A DNA stretch of 8,242 nt from contig WFUY01000095.1 of assembly GCA_015484715.1 (NCBI GenBank), forward strand, positions 1 to 8,242. The letters run 5' to 3'. The notes beneath the pieces were generated by a model that saw nothing but the letters and a program-made list of their open reading frames with translations, was not told the DNA's origin and searched no databases. Below, piece by piece: positions 6,200 through 8,242 of the stretch. How positions within the stretch are numbered: position 1 is the stretch's first letter; every line of letters starts with the position of its first letter. The stretch is from Thermoflexales bacterium. Its GTDB lineage: Bacteria > Chloroflexota > Anaerolineae > S140-20. The translations under genes were made by a program, and so were the position numbers.

Positions 6200-6228
6200 A
6201 TTATAGCCGATGGAGGGGGAAGAGGCAA
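6200..6228 (-). promoter_or_regulatory. sigma70-type promoter giving a leaderless FhaA-like mRNA
   Basis: On the minus strand TTGCCT (6223-6228) and TATAAT (6200-6205) are separated by exactly 17 bp. The A of the ATG at 6192 is the eighth base after the -10 box, where transcription normally starts, and there is no Shine-Dalgarno sequence in between. The transcript is therefore probably leaderless. Confidence 0.75.
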
Positions 6229-6229
6229 G

Positions 6230-6254
6230 CCCCCTGTCGTTCCTTGACAGGGGG
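6230..6254. promoter_or_regulatory. perfect 9-7-9 inverted repeat between divergent promoters (candidate operator)
   Basis: CCCCCTGTC (6230-6238) is followed by a 7-nt spacer and its exact reverse complement GACAGGGGG (6246-6254). The right arm overlaps the plus-strand -35 box (6244-6249), and the left arm lies 1 bp from the minus-strand -35 (6223-6228). This is where a dimeric regulator could occlude both promoters. It lies upstream of the expected plus-strand start site, so it is unlikely to act as RNA. Confidence 0.6.
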
Positions 6255-6272
6255 AGATGGGGGTGCTATAAT
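6244..6272 (+). promoter_or_regulatory. consensus sigma70-type promoter for the riboswitch transcript
   Basis: TTGACA (6244-6249) and TATAAT (6267-6272) are both perfect consensus hexamers with a 17-bp spacer. The expected start site is near 6279, some 15 bases before the riboswitch core. Such a perfect promoter fits a transcript held down by attenuation. Confidence 0.88.
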
Positions 6273-6289
6273 TGCGCCTGCAACCGCAT

Positions 6290-6435
6290 AGCCACGGCAG
6301 AGGTGCCCGACGCCCCGGATGGCAGGGCTTAAAGGCGAAGCCGGTGACCCGCTCAGGGAAGTCCGGCGCTGTCCCGCAACTGTAGCCCGATCGGAGCGCT
6401 TCCGGTCGGGGAGCCAGGTCGCCCGCCTCTGTCGG
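6290..6435 (+). ncRNA. cobalamin riboswitch (adenosylcobalamin/B12 element)
   Basis: The conserved core of cobalamin riboswitches is visible in order: GAGGTGCCC (6301-6309), the AAAGGCGAAGCCGGTGA block (6332-6348), CTGTCCCGCAACTGTA (6369-6384), and the B12 box AGCCAGGTCGCCCGCC (6412-6427). The closing stem P1 pairs 6295-6303 with 6426-6434, with one G-U pair. These RNAs bind cobalamin and usually turn genes for B12 uptake or synthesis off when the ligand is plentiful. Here the element lies behind a consensus promoter and ahead of an intrinsic terminator, so it should act by premature termination. The regulated genes are the two exported proteins downstream. Which cobalamin form it prefers cannot be judged from this reading. 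Confidence 0.95.
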
Positions 6436-6471
6436 TACCACGGACCTTCGCGGTAAAGGGGGTGGTGCGAT

Positions 6472-6494
6472 GGAGGGTGCGCACTCAGCCCTCC
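6472..6494 (+). promoter_or_regulatory. candidate antiterminator stem of the riboswitch
   Basis: GGAGGG (6472-6477) can pair with CCCTCC (6489-6494), and the latter is the left arm of the terminator. The two structures exclude each other, which is the expected switch. The way the aptamer selects between them is inferred; the B12-box region is 40-50 nt upstream. Confidence 0.5.
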
Positions 6495-6525
6495 CCCACA
6501 TCGCGTAGGGGGAGGGTTTTTGTTT
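6489..6525 (+). terminator. intrinsic terminator of the cobalamin riboswitch
   Basis: A perfect 9-bp stem pairs CCCTCCCCC (6489-6497) with GGGGGAGGG (6508-6516) around a 10-nt loop, followed directly by TTTTTGTTT. It lies between the aptamer and the first gene and therefore acts as the attenuator. Confidence 0.92.
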
Positions 6526-6533
6526 CGTGTTGG

Positions 6534-6585
6534 CCTCCCCGCAGGTTCCTATGCCGTCGCCGGGCACCACGGGACCTGCGGGAGG
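6534..6585. repeat. inverted repeat with CCTCCCGCAGGT-type ends in the 5' leader
   Basis: CCTCCCCGCAGGT (6534-6546) pairs with ACCTGCGGGAGG (6574-6585), a 12-bp match with one bulged C around a 27-nt spacer that itself has a small CCGT/ACGG stem. The ends match the 97-bp unit at 1630-1726. It lies after the terminator and about 15 nt before the ribosome site, so it would form in the read-through mRNA. Confidence 0.65.
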
Positions 6586-6613
6586 ATAACCTATCACCGG
6601 AAGGAGGCAGATC

Positions 6614-7720
6614 GTGTACAGAAGGCTCGGATTCCTCGCCCTCATCGTGGTCCTGCTGTTGGCCCTGGCCGGCCCTGCCCTGGCCGGATCGCCCGACGAG
6701 GCCGTCGTCCAGGCGTTGGACTGGCTGCGAGGGCAGCAGAACGCCGACGGCGGCTTCTCCAACGGCTTCAGCCCCGAGAGCAACCTGGGGGCCACCGCCG
6801 ACGCCGTCGTCGCCATCGCTGCCGGCGGCCAGGATGCCGGCAGTTGGCGCGTTTCCGGCGGTCCTTCGCCCCTGGACTATCTCTACCGCCAGGTGGCCGC
6901 CGGTCAGGTGACGGACGTCGGCCCCACGGCCAAGGTCGTGCTGGCGCTGGTGGCGGCCGGTCTGGACCCCACGAGCTTTGCCGGCCGCGACCTGGTCGGC
7001 CAGATCGAGGCGGCCTACGACCCCGATAGCGGCTCCTACGGTGGTTCCCTCTTCGACCAGGCCCTGGCCGTGCTGGCCCTGGTCAACGCCGGGCGGGCGG
7101 TGCCCCAGGGCGCGGTGGACTACCTGCTGGCCCACCAGACCACCGACGGGGCCTGGAGCTTCGCCGGCGACACCGCCGCCCTGAGCGGTGACACCAACAC
7201 CACCGCCCTCGTCATCCAGGCGCTGGTGGCGACGGGGCGCAAGGATGATACCGGACGGGCGCTGGACTACCTGCGGCGGGTGCAGAACGCCGACGCCGGA
7301 TGGCCCTACCAGAAGCCCTCCCCCTATGGGACCGACACCGACGCCAACTCGACCGCCCTGGTGTTGCAGGCCATCTACGCCGTCGGTCAGACGCCGGCCG
7401 ACTGGTACACCGGCGGCTCCGACCCGCTGGGTGCCCTCCTGGCCCTCCAGAACGCCAGCGGCAGCTTCAGCTACCAGGCCGCCTTCCCCGGCGACAACGT
7501 CCTGGCCACGCTGCAGGCCATCCCCGCCGTGGCCGGCGTGACCCTGGTCCAGGTGCGGCGAGTTCCGACGGCGTCGGTGCCCTCGGCGGCGACGGCGGAG
7601 GCCCCTGCCCTCCTGCCCGAGGCGGGCGGCGTCTCCCTGCCCACCCTCGGCAGCCTCTTCCTGGTCGTGGGCCTGGCCTTGGCCCTGACCGGCCGCCGGC
7701 TCCGGCGCTCGCCCTGCTAG
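6614..7720 (+). CDS. secreted six-repeat (alpha/alpha)6-barrel protein, putative cobalamin-binding domain
   Basis: The 368-residue protein has a Sec signal peptide (cleavage likely after Ala-Leu-Ala24). Residues 27-308 form six helical-hairpin repeats of the prenyltransferase/squalene-cyclase type, near 27-72, 85-115, 124-160, 165-208, 213-258 and 270-308. Turn motifs are QNADGGF (42-48), QTTDGAWSF (175-183), QNADAGWPY (224-232) and QNASGSFSY (279-287), with repeated TALVxQA helices. Six hairpins are what an (alpha/alpha)6 barrel needs. The catalytic DxDD of squalene cyclases is not seen. A Pro/Ala/Ser-rich stalk leads to LPEAG (334-338), a TM helix (342-359) and RRLRR, so the protein is probably surface-held. 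The GTG start follows AAGGAGG at 6 nt. The riboswitch upstream and DUF4430-like gene downstream suggest the alpha half of a transcobalamin-like B12 binder; binding itself is inferred. Confidence 0.9.
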   Translation: MYRRLGFLALIVVLLLALAGPALAGSPDEAVVQALDWLRGQQNADGGFSNGFSPESNLGATADAVVAIAAGGQDAGSWRVSGGPSPLDYLYRQVAAGQVTDVGPTAKVVLALVAAGLDPTSFAGRDLVGQIEAAYDPDSGSYGGSLFDQALAVLALVNAGRAVPQGAVDYLLAHQTTDGAWSFAGDTAALSGDTNTTALVIQALVATGRKDDTGRALDYLRRVQNADAGWPYQKPSPYGTDTDANSTALVLQAIYAVGQTPADWYTGGSDPLGALLALQNASGSFSYQAAFPGDNVLATLQAIPAVAGVTLVQVRRVPTASVPSAATAEAPALLPEAGGVSLPTLGSLFLVVGLALALTGRRLRRSPC

Positions 7721-7744
7721 CACCCCATCGAGAGGAGCACTCCG

Positions 7745-8242
7745 ATGAGACGGCGGGCACGGTCGGCACAGGCACCGCGGGTAAAGCCCTGGATGCGGGG
7801 GCTGACCGTGCCCCTTTTGCTCCTGCTCCTCCTGCTGGCCGGTCCGGTGACCGCCCAGGAGGGCCCTCCCAACCGCGCCGGCCTGGTCGTCCGTTTCGGG
7901 GATGGTCGCGTCGTCACCCGTTGCGTCCCCTTCAGCGAGCCGAGCATCAGCGGCTACGACCTGTTGGAGCGGTCCGGGCTGGGCGTGGTGATCGCCTACT
8001 CGCCGGGCCTGGGCGGGGCCGTCTGCCAGATCGGGGGCCAGGGCTGTCCGGCCGAGGACTGCTTCTGCGCCTATCCCCCCGACTTCTGGTCCTACTGGTA
8101 CCTGGCCGAGGGCGGGTGGCGCTTCTCCCCCGTTGGGGCCACCGGACGCCAGGTCCGTCCCGGCGATGTGGACGGCTGGAGTTGGGGGCCGGGCACCGCC
8201 CAGGGGGGAGCGCCCCCTCCCGTGATCCCCTTCGAGCAGATC
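7745..8242 (+). CDS. exported Cys-rich DUF4430-like (transcobalamin beta-domain-like) protein, 3' truncated
   Basis: The frame is open from ATG 7745 to the right edge (166 codons, no stop), so the gene continues outside. A long signal peptide is clear: basic residues 1-19, a run of eight leucines (24-31), and likely cleavage after Val-Thr-Ala37. The mature part has GLVVRFGDGR, SGYDLLERSGL (69-79), CQIGG (94-98), a cysteine cluster (Cys94, 101, 106, 108; also Cys60), WSYWYL (115-120), and RPGDVDGWSWG (138-148). The order SGxDLL, IxG, W-x-Y-W, Gly-Ala, GDV-x-x-W resembles DUF4430, the fold of the C-terminal beta domain of intrinsic factor and transcobalamin. The cysteines could form disulfides outside the cell. 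AGAGGAG lies 7 nt upstream, and the start is 24 bp after the barrel gene's stop, so both share the B12-controlled transcript. The family assignment is by pattern only. Confidence 0.82.
   Translation, partial: MRRRARSAQAPRVKPWMRGLTVPLLLLLLLLAGPVTAQEGPPNRAGLVVRFGDGRVVTRCVPFSEPSISGYDLLERSGLGVVIAYSPGLGGAVCQIGGQGCPAEDCFCAYPPDFWSYWYLAEGGWRFSPVGATGRQVRPGDVDGWSWGPGTAQGGAPPPVIPFEQI

Noticed and set aside
6193..6816. N-terminal extension of the DUF3662-FHA frame upstream of 6192.
   Set aside because: It would run antisense through the riboswitch, terminator and both promoters. The family start is at MKPLSRFERL and the promoter sits directly before it.
6485..7723. A 412-codon open frame on the minus strand opposite the barrel gene.
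   Set aside because: It is a Gly/Gln/Val/Arg-rich shadow of a GC-rich gene, with no recognisable domain. The plus strand has a signal peptide, repeats, ribosome site and riboswitch.
1..8242. CRISPR array, tRNA, rRNA, insertion sequence or phage gene.
   Set aside because: No regularly spaced repeats, cloverleaf, rRNA-like stretch, transposase or phage protein was seen.

Overview
The window is GC-rich and densely coded, with ten supportable protein genes and one compact regulatory region. It looks like a bacterial chromosome, most likely a Chloroflexota (Anaerolineae/Thermoflexia-like) genome. That placement is an inference. It rests on an FhaA-like plus FhaB-like gene pair outside a recognisable actinobacterial setting, on secreted proteins with Pro/Ala/Thr stalks, and on the general gene style. 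No rRNA or other phylogenetic marker is present.

Minus-strand block, 1-6192 (read right to left). It begins with two forkhead-associated (FHA) genes: a DUF3662+FHA protein (5401-6192) and a membrane-anchored FHA protein (4934-5389). After a 89-bp gap comes a metabolic string: an alpha/beta hydrolase (4020-4844), an isochorismatase-like cysteine hydrolase (3420-3998, TTG start), a small lipoprotein (2744-3391), a classical SDR dehydrogenase (1782-2579), a degenerate-motif SDR (807-1598), the RNA 2',3'-cyclic phosphodiesterase ThpR (193-789), and the N-terminal end of a TIGR00725/SLOG-type protein that runs off the left edge (1-128). Short gaps (17-28 bp) suggest two small operons, hydrolase/isochorismatase/lipoprotein and SDR/thpR. 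The gaps that hold repeats or hairpins are 1599-1781 and 2580-2743.

Regulatory hinge, 6193-6613. Two back-to-back sigma70-type promoters lie here. The minus-strand one (TTGCCT-17-TATAAT) puts its start site at or next to the ATG of the DUF3662-FHA gene, so that mRNA is probably leaderless. The plus-strand one is a perfect consensus (TTGACA-17-TATAAT). A perfect 9-7-9 inverted repeat sits between them and overlaps the plus -35. The plus transcript opens with a cobalamin riboswitch, followed by a strong intrinsic terminator and a second inverted repeat.

Plus-strand block, 6614-8242. Behind the riboswitch lie a secreted, probably surface-anchored protein built of six helical-hairpin repeats of the prenyltransferase/squalene-cyclase type, and a second secreted protein, cut by the right edge, that looks like a Cys-rich DUF4430-type domain. 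Animal intrinsic factor and transcobalamin consist of an (alpha/alpha)6 barrel followed by a DUF4430-type beta domain. Here the two halves appear as separate adjacent genes under B12 riboswitch control. The best reading is a bacterial cobalamin/corrinoid capture system with the two transcobalamin domains split over two exported polypeptides. This is the most interesting content of the window. Ligand binding is inferred from regulation and architecture, not shown.
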